From Azadirachta indica (taxonomy: Eukaryota; Streptophyta; Magnoliopsida; Sapindales; Meliaceae), in assembly GCA_022749755.1 (NCBI GenBank), contig CM040442.1, positions 15,412,457 through 15,476,456 of the forward strand: 64,000 bases of DNA. Direction: 5' to 3'. The notes under the pieces are model-generated. The model was not told the DNA's origin. It searched no databases and saw only the letters and a program-made list of their open reading frames with translations. Position 1 is the first letter of the stretch. Every line of letters begins with the position of its first letter. The position numbers and the translations under genes were made by a program. Shown here piece by piece: positions 47,480-60,344 of the stretch.

Positions 47480-50211
47480 TACTTGGCATTTGAAATGGTT
47501 GTGTTTGAGAGATAGTATCTTGAGTTTGGCTACTAGATGCTTGACCACCATAAGTTGCTTATGGTTGGCTACCAGATGATTAACCTTGGTACAACTGCCT
47601 CAACACAACAAATCCTTATTGTTATAATATTAAAAAATAATACATGATTTTAAGTGATAAATATAAAACCTAAACGAAACCCAAACGTATAAATATGGAA
47701 CCCGAAATAGAATACAAAACAATACCTGTGCATTAGCCTTCCATTATCTCCATCTTGGCACTTTAGAGCAGGTTCTTCTATTATGTCCCCAACTTTTGTA
47801 GTAACCACACCTTAAGCTGATGCTTTTTTTACTTCTTGTTGATTCACCAATCTCTCTTTTTTTGCTTAGCCTTGGTCTACCAATTTTTTTCTTCACAATT
47901 ATTGGTTGCAATGCTTCCACATTTTCAACTTTAGGCCATGAAAGTTCATCTAGCATTGGCTTAATTCTTGATGCATATGTCATGCAATACATATTTTGAG
48001 TTAGCGATTGATCAATGTAATCAACAACATTAGCTCTGAGATGATTGATGAACTTTAGTGCATGCCTGCAAAGCCACCCAATGATTTTTCGTACACCATA
48101 GCGACAAGTTTTGGACCTAAACTTGACAATATAGTGCCTACAACCATCAAGAAGCTCAAATTCTTGCTCTGAACCATCTCTAATGTTGAGATACCTGCTG
48201 AATTGTTGTTCATCTTCTAGTTTTTTTTTGTTAATAATAGGTGGGATATTAGAAGACCATGCAATTCCTTTCTTGAACCTCTTGTTCCCTTTCTTCATAA
48301 GTTGCCATCTGATCTCCTCCAATATGGTTAAGATGGGCAATCTTCTAAATCTATTTATCCAGCTGTTGAATGACTCAGCATTGTTGTTGGTGTTATGGTC
48401 GTATTTAATTGTTGGATCAAAAGCATGCTTGGACCAATGTTTTGGTGGAATCTTTGTTAACCGATCATAAACTTGCTCATTATAGGACTTTTATTCATCT
48501 ATTGCAATCTTAAAATTTGCTGCATTACATGTGTTTGCAACTTTCTAGAATAACTTCTTTGACAAAATACCTAGAAACTTGGGCTTTAAGTTGGCATATA
48601 TATGCCTACAACAAAATCTGTTGGAGGTATCAAGAAAATGGTCTATCACTACTTGCAAGACTCTTTTTTGCCTATTTGACATAAAACACTGCTTTTTAAA
48701 CCATTTGCACAACTAATTTGTTCATACAAATTCTCCATAAACCAACCCTGACTATTATTATTTTCTCATTCATAGATGCCTAAAGCCATTGGATATATAC
48801 CATTATTTGCATCAATAGAAATAGTTGTTAATATGACACCTTCATAACCTCCCTTTAAGTGAGTTCCATCTAAACCAATAAAGGACTTATAACCACTCAT
48901 ATAGCCTACCCTTTGAGACTCAAAGAATAAGAAAAAACTTTTAAAATGCTGTTTTTCATTTGGAACAGGTCCAACAGTCTCAATAAGGGCCACTGAACCT
49001 AGATTAGAACTTAAAATCATGTTACCATAACTATGCAATTTTGAGTAGCTAAGTTCATGGTCCTTGCCAATATAGTTCAAGACTTTGTCCTAGTCCTATA
49101 CAGCCTAATATCAAGGCATTCAACCTCCTCATACTTCCTCCTAAGCTCATCTATAATAACCTTAATTGGAATCTCAGGTGTTGTTGTAATCATTGCCTTG
49201 AACATTTCAACAATCCATCTAGATGTAGCTTCAGTAACATTAGCTAACCTATCACATATGTGTATGGGATTATATGACTTTATTTGGAATGTTAAACCAT
49301 CAAAGTTAGGTGTTGCATACACTCTCTAAGAACAACCCATCCCTTCATAAACACAAGTAACCATTACTTTCTCATTTTTAACTCTAACCAAGTTAAAGCC
49401 CTTGTGAATTGCAAATTCTCTTAAAACTTGCCTAAAATGATTCGCATAAGCAAAAACAGCTCTTTTAGCCAACTTAATCTTGCCTTCACTGCCTAAAAAT
49501 TGAACATTCTCTATAATCATTTAAGTGTACCTAGCAATTGCATCATTTTCATTTTCACTATCTCTAGTAACAATATTATCATTGCTACCACTGACATTAG
49601 ACCACTGTTCATCACTCTCACATGAAACTTCACTAGAATTTCCCTCAACAACCTCAATTAAAGCAGCGTATTAACTATATTCATCAACTGACTTACCAAC
49701 ATCCTTCTGCTTGACTCACCAACAAAGCCTTTATCTGACTCATCATCAACCCCTTTACCTAGCATATGAGTAGGCCCCTCTAAGCCAACACTAGAGGTAA
49801 CAATTCCTTGAACTAAACCCTTCCCAGCAACAGGTAAATTTCCTTCCTCTGCCTTAGCATAAGTAACATAATCCCCATAATCAAAATCATTTTCAACACC
49901 AAATTATCCTTATCAACTTCCCTACCGACCATTTGTACTATTTCAACTTCAAAATGAATAACACTTTCTCTTAACTCATCATACAACTTAAACAGATCAT
50001 CTAATTATCTTGCATTTCTTGTCTTCCTTTTCCCATTCTGTCTTAGAAGTACTACACTTACTACACACTTTTACACAGGTTCTAAACATATATCATCACA
50101 CATGTCTTTAACTCTACTAATTAAATCTTTCAAGCTAAAGTGTTCAGTATCAATATATTCTAAATCCAAATCAGTCCCACATGTGCTGACAATAACTCGA
50201 AATATGAACAT
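47480..50211 (-). pseudogene. MULE (MuDR-type) transposase relic
   Basis: Cut-and-paste transposase of the Mutator superfamily. From ATG at 50211: an N-terminal PB1-like segment (FRVIVSTCGTDLDLEYIDTE), the MuDR domain (REFAIHKGFNLVRVKNEKV, about 49430-49340), the transposase core with the first Asp in FIGLDGTHLKGG (about 48890), SNRQKR where the family usually has SDRQKG, and NAESFNSWINRFRR near 48360. A SWIM-like segment (TCRYGVRKIIGWLCRHA, one Cys replaced by Tyr) and a broken zinc knuckle (CGYYKSWGHNRRTC) follow, then a Gln/Ser-rich tail to about 47480. Stops include TAG and TAA around 48490-48560, plus at least one frameshift near 48690. Long intact stretches show it is less decayed than the hAT relic. 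Terminal inverted repeats not identified. Confidence 0.85.
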
Positions 50212-52590
50212 GTTTTTAATCCTAGCATTTATTTTCTAAATATATGTTCCATTAGTTCAAAAGCACAAATACATAAAATCATTATAAATAAGTAAGAACA
50301 CAAATTCACACCATCACATATAACCACATACTAAACCATTAGTTTTCATTATAAACTTCACATTTTCTTAATGCTTTTCCAATAATATCATCTATGTAAT
50401 ATAGAACAAGAAAACCAACATTAAAAAACCCATCAATCATTTTGTAACGCAAATACTTTTATAACCAAAACAAACATTAATAGAACTTCTATAAATTGCA
50501 ACATTTGAAGTCCTCAAATTTCCTTACAGTAACAATTTGCATATTTTTTTCTTATAATATAAAATTAGTTCCAAAACAAAGCAATTCTTAGTCTTTGATT
50601 TTTCATAAATTATACCCTATCTCGATGTATTGTAAAATTTTGCAGAGATTAAACTTACATATAAAGTTATTAACCATAAGAATTTCAAAGCTTTATAGCA
50701 TAAAAAGCTGTCCAAAACAATTTATGTTCCAATACGCATGAAATTTATAAATTAGTTTTTCAGCATTGAGTTTACTAACTTAAAAAATAGTGACAAATCA
50801 TATTTGCTTCTTGCAATCATGAAACTTTCCAGAACGAAACTAGACATACAGCCAAAGTAATATACCAAATCTCATAATTTTTAGAAAAGTATAAATGTGT
50901 AAAACTAATTTTGAAATTCAGCTGTTGAAACCAAAAATTCTAGCATACTAGACTCCAGTTTGAAAATTCATTAAAAATTGTTTTCTCTTCTAACTTTAAC
51001 AAAATTGATTTTGAAAAATTCCTTTGGATGTCTAGTTTGATGTACCAAAAAGCTATACTCAAAATCAAAATATGTAATTTTTTTAAAAGTTTTATAAGCA
51101 CTAATATCTATAAAGTTCTAGTCTTCTAACATGTTTAAACTCCAATCATGTATGCCCATTCTACTACAATAAACCAATAAACAAATTCATCACCTTGATT
51201 TTCAATTCTACTACAACAAACAACAAGCAAATTTACCTCCTTAATTTTGAATTTCTCATTACAGTAAAAAAATTTTTTTTTAAGGTCAATTAAAGTACAC
51301 ATATTATTTATTTTTTATTCAACACACTAACCTTCATAAAATATAAACATCAACCATGAATCTTTCCCTTATTGGGAAAGATTAATCTACCATGTTCATA
51401 TTTTGTTCTATGTTCAATTAAAGTATACATGTTATTATCTATCCATGATTTAGTTTAACAAAAAAATATGGAAAAAATAAGTTCCTTTGTACCTGGGTTT
51501 GTAGCTCTCTTCTTTGTCAAATTTAAAGAAAGAAACCCATAAAATATACCCAAGCAAACTTTCTTTTATACATGTTTCTACTTCATTGGCATGAAGAAAT
51601 ATGCTTCTAAAACATAGAAGGGTTTCCGTTTTCTCGTGATTTGATGGCTTTGAAACTAGATTGTAGCTAGAGAATTGGAGAAGACATTTTCTTTTTTTTT
51701 TTTTTTTCCATATTTCATGAAAAAAGGGTGCAAGTGATACTGTGAAATAGATATTCCATTAAAGTTTAGTTTAAAATTCATATATGCTGAATTTGCATGT
51801 TTACCCTTTATTTTATCAAATTGTCTTAATAGTGGGATAATGGTAGGGGAGGTCAGTGAGAGTTTTTGGATAGATGTTTTCCAGGTGATATAATTGCAAA
51901 TCTTAGGAGAGGTATGTGATAATAACTCTTTCAAAATCTTGCATGTTGGTCCCTATTCCAAGTTTTAAAAACTTGCGTTTTGATCTAATTTTCAAAACTT
52001 AAAACATTTGTTTTTGAAAACTCTTGAACTTGACACAAACATCATACACATTTACAAACACAAGCTCATGCAATCTTATTGTAATGCAAGCCACCTTCCT
52101 AAGACAAAACTTTATTTAGAAATTAAATTAGTGTAATTTAATCCTAGTTGAAAGAGGTGTTTAAAACCCGCATTTGTAGTGAAACACTTATTCTAACTAA
52201 TCAAACTTAGAATAAAACACTTATTTTAGTTAACATTAAATTAATTAAAATAAGGTTTTGGGCTTTAGAAAAGAAAAAGGCTTTTCAGGACTTTGTATAT
52301 TTCTTATGCATTAGCCTAATCATATAATAAATAATTTGGGCCTAAGTATCCCTCAAGTGGGTCAACCTTAAATTTTTCCTTGTCTAATTAACAAATAGGT
52401 TGTTTACCTTTAACTATTCGATGTGAAACAAATGACATATTGACATTGTTAGTTGTAATTTAAATAATCTTTCCATGTTTTATTATTAATATTCTTATTT
52501 TGTTTTGAATTTTTTTCTTTTGAATAGCGGGATTAACAAATTTGACAAATTTGGAAGTTTTGAATCTCATAATATAAAAGGATTAATAGT
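50212..52590. other. Flank of the MULE relic, no gene seen
   Basis: Moderately AT-rich. It probably includes the 5' non-coding part and right end of the MULE, but I could not pair terminal repeats. A T run lies near 51691-51709. Confidence 0.4.
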
Positions 52591-52592
52591 AC

Positions 52593-53088
52593 GATTAAGT
52601 AAGGGCGGGCACGGTCTGGCTTGCTTTGAAATTTTGAGAAACCAGATCGGACTCAAAAATTTTGGATCTCAAATTTTTGAGACCGAACTAGATCGAATAA
52701 GAAAAAAAATTCGGACCAGATCAAACTGATTATATATTAAAACCGAATTAAAACTGGACTAATCGGTTCGATTTTCTAATCGATTTGGTTTTTGAATAAA
52801 TTTATTATTTTTTAAAAAAATTTTCAGTGTATTAAATTATGTTGTTTTATGAAAACATAATAAAACGACGTCGTTTAGATAAAAAAATATTAAAAAATAA
52901 TATTTTCGGTCTGGTCTAGGTTTTTTAAATTAAAACCAAAACTGGACCGAAAATTTTGGATATTTTATTTTAAAAACCGAAATCGGACTGAATTGCATGA
53001 AATATTGGACCAAACTCGTAAATTCCGGTCCAGTTCTAATCCAATCCAATTCGGGTCGGTTTTTCTACCCATTTCTATGATTAAGTAA
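52593..53088. mobile_element. ~476-bp hAT-like MITE with flanking 10-bp direct repeat, copy 2
   Basis: GATTAAGTAA occurs exactly at 52593-52602 and 53079-53088. Read as CGATTAAG/TGATTAAG, the flanks give an 8-bp duplication with one mismatch, as expected for hAT insertions. Ends are GGGCGGGCACGG and, reversed, TAGAAATGGGTAG, imperfect inverted repeats. The interior has repeated AACCGA/GGACCGAA words and the 14-bp palindrome AAACGACGTCGTTT (52863-52876). Same family as 20228-20696. Confidence 0.72.
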
Positions 53089-53139
53089 CATCTTAATTTA
53101 CAAATTAAAATTGAAGTTGTTTAAAAGACAACTAACATG

Positions 53140-53273
53140 CACATATATAAATACATACACATACATACATATACACAGACGTGTACAAATAAACATATAT
53201 TAATACACATACACAAATATATATATATGTATTATATGATGTTGATATCAGATTTCGTCATCTGATATCGACA
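53140..53273. repeat. CATA-rich low-complexity tract ending in a hairpin
   Basis: CATA/TACA repeats cover about 53140-53232. GATATCAGAT (53244-53253) and ATCTGATATC (53260-53269) then form a perfect 10-bp stem with a 6-base loop, extending to 14 pairs with one mismatch. Confidence 0.6.
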
Positions 53274-53695
53274 GGTAAATTTGTTTGTACAAGAGAAAAA
53301 TGCCCTTTTCTTCTCTTTTTCCTTTTCCTTAAATACTTGTTAATTCATTAGGTTATTTGAAATATTAATCCAAATGGGATTCTAATTGGAGATAGTCATG
53401 GATTTAATGGAATTCTAATTAGAGATAATTCAGTATTTTAGCTTGCCTCTAATTCAGATGAAATATTACTTCTCCAAAAGACTTTTTATTAAGTTTGACT
53501 TTAATAAGAAATGTTGATTTGAAGTTTTATGAATTTGGACTTTTACTCTTTATGTTTTCAGCCTTTGTTCTTTAATATAGGTCTAAGTAATTATCTTATT
53601 AGGGTAACATACAAGTCAGAATCAACCTATTTGGATGTTGGAAAAATGGTCTAACATATCATGTCTAAAATCATTTCTTTTTTGGTGCAAGATTA

Positions 53696-54415
53696 TTAGC
53701 ATTTAGAAACTTGAAAGTATTGGATTCATGTTTGAATAATATAAACGGTTCTTTAGAAGACCAAGGTAAGTTGTTAATATAGTTTACTATGTATATCAAA
53801 TGTGAAAAATCAATGTTTACAATCGTACACACTAGTGGCTTTATGTAAATATTTTGTTTAAGATCATAGCACTTTTAAATAGTTTATTAACAAAAATACA
53901 AAAAAAGCATTAAGATTTTAAAGGAAAATTATATTTTTGCCTTTTGTTTTAGTTACTATTTTATTCTATTTAAATAACCCAAGCAAACGAAATTTATCCA
54001 AAAAAAAAAAAGAATTATCAGTAAAAAGTAAAATTGAAATTTATGTTTTTGTGCTTTTATTTCTACGGTTTTTGATAATTTTCCTCCAAAATTTTCAAGA
54101 ATATGGGAGATGAAAAGTCGTGTTGAGTTAAATCTTTGTGAAAATGAATTTAACGATCTCTTCCCTTGGTGTCTTCAGAACTTGACCAGTCTCAAGGTTC
54201 TTGATATTCTTTCTAACCAATGTAGTGACAACTTACCATTTGTTATTATGAACCTCACATCTCTTATATATTTGGATCACTCATACAATAACTTTAAAGG
54301 AATATTCCTACTAAGTTCTTTGGCTAATCATTCAAAGCTTGAGGTCTTCCTACTCTTAACAGAAAATCATATGTTACAATTAAAAATAAAAATTGCTTAC
54401 CTACATTTCATTTGA
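53696..54415 (+). pseudogene. LRR receptor-like protein (RLP) gene fragment
   Basis: Two exon-like pieces encode extracellular leucine-rich repeats of the RLP/RLK type. Piece 1 (53696-53765) reads FRNLKVLDSCLNNINGSLED and ends in a good donor (CAAG|GTAAG). Piece 2 (about 54100-54415) reads ENEFNDLFPWCLQNLTSLKV, then LDILSNQCSDNLPFVIMNLT and LANHSKLEVFLL, about four LRRs, ending in TGA. The phase of the first junction does not fit the second piece, and the signal peptide, most LRRs and the transmembrane segment are absent. A copia element begins 240 bases downstream and may have removed the rest. Such genes are usually in clusters of immune receptors. Confidence 0.7.
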
Positions 54416-54651
54416 AGCTCTTTTAGTTACAATATTGTAACTTATAAGGAATCATTTCAAATTTTCTTCTATAGTAATACAACTTAAAATTCTATTACCT
54501 CTGTTATAATAAGTTGGTTATTTTTCAACTTGATTGTTAAGAAACAACACGAGATTTGAAGTTTTTCATTTGAAAAACAACTCATTTGAAGTACTAATAT
54601 TTATTGGCATTTTACCACTGAAATTGTTGCTATGAATATCTAGATAACTCC

Positions 54652-57600
54652 TGCCATTGACATCTTTCATAATCTAGTGATAAAACTTTTTGGTTGATGG
54701 TTCTTCTAAACCTTACATAATTTCTAAATGATGGTGTATACTTACTAAAGAGAAATTATTGGCTTAGAGACCTAACCAAGAGAATGTCTATATTTATAGG
54801 CTCTGCCCATTGCAGAAGCCATAAAAAAAAAAACTACTAGAAATTGCCAGAATGTGTAACCAATTGACTGTGAGAAACTGCAAGAATGTATAATCAACTG
54901 CTAAAACATATAATAAACTGCCAGAAACTAACATAAACTGTATAATACAAGTTTTAATTTAAAATGATTAAAGACCATGGGCCACTTCCTTAAGGTACCT
55001 CATCACCTTCTTTGCATCTCTCCAATGGTCCATACTAGGATTACTTAGTAAATGCAATGTCAGGTCTTGTGCAAACCTGAGCATACATCAGACTTCTAAT
55101 AGTAGAAGCATATGGAAAGTTTTGCATTTGTCCTTTTCAAGATCATTCCTTGGACATTGGCTTAAGTTGAACCTGTCACATTTCACAATAGGTGCTATAC
55201 TTGGTGAACAATCCTTCATTCGAAATCTCTCTAAAACTTTGTTGATATAGGTCTTTTGAGACAGATCCAAAATACCTTGAAATCTATCCTTATGTATATT
55301 AATACCAATGACATAAGATGCATCACCCTTATTCTTTATGTCAAAATTTTCAAAGAAAAATTATTTCACTTTATAAGACAACACCTTATCATTGGCTGTA
55401 AGTAGAATTCATCCGTATATAGGATTAAGAAAAATATTCTACTTCCACTAACCTTCTGGTATATACATTGAGCCATGATGTTTTCTACGAAACCAAATTA
55501 AGAAATAACATCACGAAATTTCAAATACCATTGACGAGAGACTTGTTTGAAGCCATATACGGACTTCTTGTGCTTGTAAACCAAATGTTCACCATTGCTA
55601 AAGGAAAATCCTTCTAGTTGCTTCATATAAACCTCTTCCTCTAAATCTCTATTGAGAAAATCCATTTTCACATCCATTTATGGCAACTCTAAGTCAAAAT
55701 GCAGGAGAGAATGTCTTTTTGCAGTCAATTCCTTTCTTTTGAGTGAATTCTTTGGTACTGAGTCTTGCTTTGCATTTCTCAATGTTTCTTAATGAGTCTT
55801 TCTTAGTTTTAAAGACCTATTTACATCCTATGGCTTTGGCGTTATTAAGCAACTCAACAAGATCCAACACTCTATTGGATGCCATAGAATTAATCTCATC
55901 TTCATTGCATCGTACCATAAATTTGATTCTTTGTAACTCATGACTTGTGAAAACATTTTCGGATCATTTTGGGTCCAATGTTATAGTTTGATTCTCGTAG
56001 ATACATAACATAATTATTAGGAATTGCTGATTTCCTTGCTCTAGTATATCTTCTTAATGTTGTATCAACATTTTCTTGAGGAACATGCTATTCAACTAGT
56101 CGTTCAACAATTTTTGGTGATTCTTGAACAAATTGATCTACTGGATTGTTATCAGTAGCTTATGGAACTTGAAGGATTAGTTGTTTAACACCCGTTTGGA
56201 CTTGAGAGTTGTTATGAATGATAATCAATCTATCACTTAGAGTGGAAGGCTAAGCATCAACATGATCTTTCTCGAAAACAATATGCTGGAATTAATCACT
56301 TTCATTTATTAAGCCTTTTTCAAGAAACTTTGCATTTCTTGATTCTACAATCCTGATGTTATGAGATGGGCAATAGAATCTGTACCCTTTAAACCTTTCG
56401 GCATATCCAACAAAATATCCACTAATGGTTCTTAGGTCTAGTTTCTTTTTATTGCGGGTTATAAACTCTTACTTCAGACAGGTATCCCTAAATGCGTATA
56501 TGTCACAAACTCGGTTTCTAACCTTTAAATAATTCAAAAGGCATTTTTTGAACAACCTTGGTTAGAACTTGGTTCAATATATACACTGTCGTTTTAGGAG
56601 TTTCAATCCACAATGATTTAAGAAGCTTGGAGCCACTAAGCATACTCCATACCATGTCCATTAACATTCAGTTTCTTCTTTCTATTGCACTATTCTAGTT
56701 TGGAGAACTAGGCATGGTATATTGGGCAACTATCCCTTTCTACTCATAAAACATTACAAATGGACTAGGTATTTGTCCATCCTCAATATGTCTACCATAA
56801 TATTCTCCACCTTTGTTTGCTTTTGCGATCTTAATTTGCTTTTCAAATTGTTTCTCTACTTCGGCTTTGAAAACTTTAAAAGCATCTAGTACTTCATTTT
56901 TATTTTTAAGCAAGTAAAGATACATATATCGTGAGTAATCATCTATAAAAAAGATGAAGTATTTTTGACCATATGAGTCCATGCTTGGAATACAAATGTC
57001 TGAATATATGATTTTTAATATGTTTGAACTCTTCTTGGCACCTCTTTTTTTTTTTTCTTGTTGGCCTACTTTCCCTTTATTCAGTCTAAACAAGTATTAA
57101 AATCAATAAAATTCAAAAGACTAAGTACTCTATCATTTACTAATCTTTTAATTCTTTCTATAGAGATATGTCCTAATCTTTAGTGCCACAACTTAGAGGA
57201 ATTTTCATTCATAACACATCGTTTAATACCAATTTGAACATGCATCAAATCATAAGAGGCATTGTTTTGTAAATTAATGCAAACAATGTACATTCCCAAC
57301 AAGATCAAATTTGAAAAATAAATTAAAAATGATGTATTGCAAAGTTAAAGGAATAACCAAACGGTAAAGTCTTGATACTTAAATTAAATTTTTAGAGAAA
57401 GTTGGAATATAAAATTTCTTTTTCCAAATTCAAAATAAAGTTAATACTTAAAATTAAATTACTTGTTCCAATTGCCTCCATATGTGAATGCATCTTATTT
57501 CCTTAATAGATGCACTGCCCACTACCAAGTTATTTGCAACATAGATTACATAGAACCAAAATCAATCCACCATCTGTTATAAGTAGCTTCAATTGTCTTA

Positions 57601-59704
57601 TATTCATAACAACAAATGAGATTAAATTACCTTTCTTCTTTAGCCAGTTATGAAAATTATGGCAATATTTTTTAATAAGTCTTTTCTTCTTGCAAAAGAA
57701 GCATTTGGATTCATTTTTTATTTCAGCTTAAAGGGGTATTTTGCCTTTTCCTTTCTCTTTGGCTTGCCTTTTGTTTTTCCCTTGTGTTGCCATATACGCA
57801 CTTTCACCCAATTCCATTGTCAGCCTTCATTCCTCTTGAATACACATGGTTAATAGTTCATTAATTGATTATTTATCCTTATGCGTGTTATAGGAGATTT
57901 TGAAGGATCCATATAGTTGTAGAAGAGTGTTCAAAATATAGTGTAGAAAAAAGGACTCAAATATTTCAACTTGACGAGTTTTCAGCTAAGCCACAATGTC
58001 CAACATTTGCATGATCTGCTCACGCACACCTCCAACACTAGTGAGCCTTATAGATGAAAACTTCATAATTATGGTGATAGCAAGTGCCTTATCTAAAGTC
58101 TCAAACTATTCATCAATTACCTTCAGTAATGCCTTGACATTATCATGTTGATCTACTGAACCCTGAAAACCAATAGAAATTTATGGTCTTTATGAATATC
58201 ATACTTAAGCTATTAGATTGCTCCCATTGTTCATAAAGAGTAATTTCAGCTTGACTATTAGTTTCGATAACAATTTGTTCATCTTTCTATATAGCATAAT
58301 CAATGTCCATCCACCCTAAATAGAGAAGAATTCTTTCTTTCCAAAACTTATATTTATCGCTTTTCAACTCGGAAATGTCACATTTGATATCAGAAAAATT
58401 TACAAATTGTATAACTACATAAATTAAACATACATGCTTATATATACTATAAGATTTAAAGCTAATAAATAGATATCAAGTTTTACCAATGTAAATCACA
58501 TTGTAAAATATTAATCAATAGACATAAAAGTTGCTTGTGGGCTAAAATTCTAATTCAAGCAGATTCATATAAATATATATATATATATACATATAAATGT
58601 ATAAATCTTTATAATAAAACTACCAAATTATGTTCCTTTTCCTAATTCTTATGGGTACTTGAGAAAATAATTTGATATTTTATCCTAATTAATTATACAA
58701 ATGTAATAAAAATTCTTGTGGAATAAAATTTATTATTTTAAACATGAATAATTACAAGTAATGTCAATTTCGTATACATGATCTTAAAACACTTAAAGTA
58801 TAATTTTGTATAATGAAAGATGCTGTAACTAATCCTTAATTAATCAAAACTATATGGATCATAGACATTTATTTTTAATCATAAAAATTGTTCATATAAA
58901 TTTTATGCAACCATAAATCATAATTTCAATTTTATGTACCAAAAATAATCAAATAAGTTGCATGTTATTATTTAGTACAACATACAAAAAAGGACATTTC
59001 ATATTATTGAAAACGCAAAAAAACGATTTGTCATACAGCTTCACAGACTTAAAACGAGATGCCATATTAAGTTATTCAAAAGACAACATGCTATACGGTT
59101 TCACATAAGTAGATGACATGTTATACAATGTCATGTACAAAACAACATATCATATTGTTTAACATATAACAAATTACATATCATATGACATTGTCTTCAA
59201 CCTGTAACAAACCGTTTTTTAATCTAATTGCAAAAATGAATTTTCTTTTTATTTGATTACAGAAATGAAAAATCATTATTCAAGTCCCAAAAATACTAGT
59301 AATCCAATTTCATAATGATTTCTATTATTTTTGTTGATCAATAATGCTTGATAACATATTTGATTTTCTAGAAACTAATCATTTAACCAAATTGCTCAAA
59401 ATCAAATCAAAGGCAATAACAATGCTTTAATACCAAATAATAGAACTTAAATTTGATCTAAGCATACTTTACTAATCATAATGCCATATAGATCAATTCG
59501 AAAATTAAACTAAAAAACATAACTGTTGCCATTGACATCTTTCATAATCTAGTGATGAAGATTTTTGGTTTATTATTCTTCTAAACCTTACATAATTTCT
59601 ATACGATGGTATATACTTATTAAAGAGAAATTATTGGCTTACAGACCTAAACAAGAGAATGTCTATATTTATAAGCTCTGCTCATTATAGAAGCCATGAA
59701 AAAT
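54652..59704 (-). mobile_element. Second Ty1/copia retrotransposon, minus strand, truncated
   Basis: A ~177-bp block is directly repeated at 54652-54826 and 59527-59704 (shared TGCCATTGACATCTTTCATA and AGAGAAATTATTGGCTTA), interpreted as LTR sequence. The 5' LTR extends inward to about 59441, where a primer-binding-like TTGGTATTAAAGCATTG follows on the minus strand (59437-59421). The 3' LTR has lost the matching inner part. The gag-pol order between them is minus strand. Confidence 0.75.
54960..58420 (-). pseudogene. Copia gag-pol relic lacking RNase H
   Basis: From the right: gag (SELKSDKYKFWKERILLYLG, about 58370-58310; YEQWEQSNSLS), a degenerate zinc knuckle (CFFCKKKRLIKKYCHN, about 57695-57648), integrase (IIYSDICIPSMDSYGQKYFI and FIDDYSRYMYLYLLKNK, with ANKGGEYYG in place of the usual SDRGGEYYG, 57093-56740), and RT (DLEEEVYMKQLEGFSF, KKSVYGFKQ, and YTDE in place of YVDD, about 55650-55380; then LSQKTYINKVLERFRMKDC near 55260-55205). 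Similarity ends near 54990 at MRYLKE, where RNase H should start. Stops and frameshifts throughout. Confidence 0.8.
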
Positions 59705-59776
59705 CATGCACTTAATTTCAATTAGATCCCCCTTTGTTTGATTATTTCACATTCGGTTCTCTAATTTGATACTTTT

Positions 59777-59820
59777 GCATTTCAATTCTCATTGGCTTGC
59801 ATTTCAATTCTCATTGGCTT
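59777..59820. repeat. Perfect 22-bp tandem duplication
   Basis: GCATTTCAATTCTCATTGGC plus TT occurs twice back to back without mismatch, just outside the 5' LTR of the second copia element. A recent replication slip. Confidence 0.85.
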
Positions 59821-60340
59821 GCATTTTGGTCACCAAGAACAAAACTTTATGGTTTCCACAAATGGCTACCAAACATGCTTTTATACTTCATTTTCATACG
59901 TTTCATGTTAAAACACGTCAGTACTTGTAAAATAATACTAAAATGATTAAAAAATAAATAAATACTTGAAACAAACTAAATAACGTTAAATATACTATTT
60001 AATGATAAATAATTTTAGTATAATCATATAGTAAAAATTAATATATCACTCCTCTCCTTCAAATTTCCAGTGACTTTCATAATGTGCCCTCATTAGGTAA
60101 ACTGATAATTTTTAGTTATTTGATTTATTTTAACTCTTTCAAGATGAGGAATGATAATCAAGTATTATACCCATAAATTGAATACTTTTAACGCAATATT
60201 TTGTCAGTTTTCAGATGCTTCATTAGTTTTTATTTCTATTTTTTAATTATTTTGCAGAGAAAATGATTGGGGAATCTTTCAAATTGATATCGATAAATCA
60301 TGATGAAAAATAATGCCCATTGCGTAATGAAGTAATAGAA
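59821..60340. other. Intergenic, no gene seen
   Basis: AT-rich sequence with no motif or repeat boundary. Confidence 0.5.
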
Positions 60341-60344
60341 GCTT

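Noticed and set aside
48183..48470. 95-codon plus-strand frame
   Set aside because: Antisense shadow of the MULE transposase.
47100..51960. MULE terminal inverted repeats from GGTCCC-like words near 47130 and 51945
   Set aside because: Only a few bases match and no 9-bp duplication could be found, so the element limits were left open.
57650..57853. 67-codon plus-strand frame
   Set aside because: Antisense of the copia gag zinc-knuckle region.
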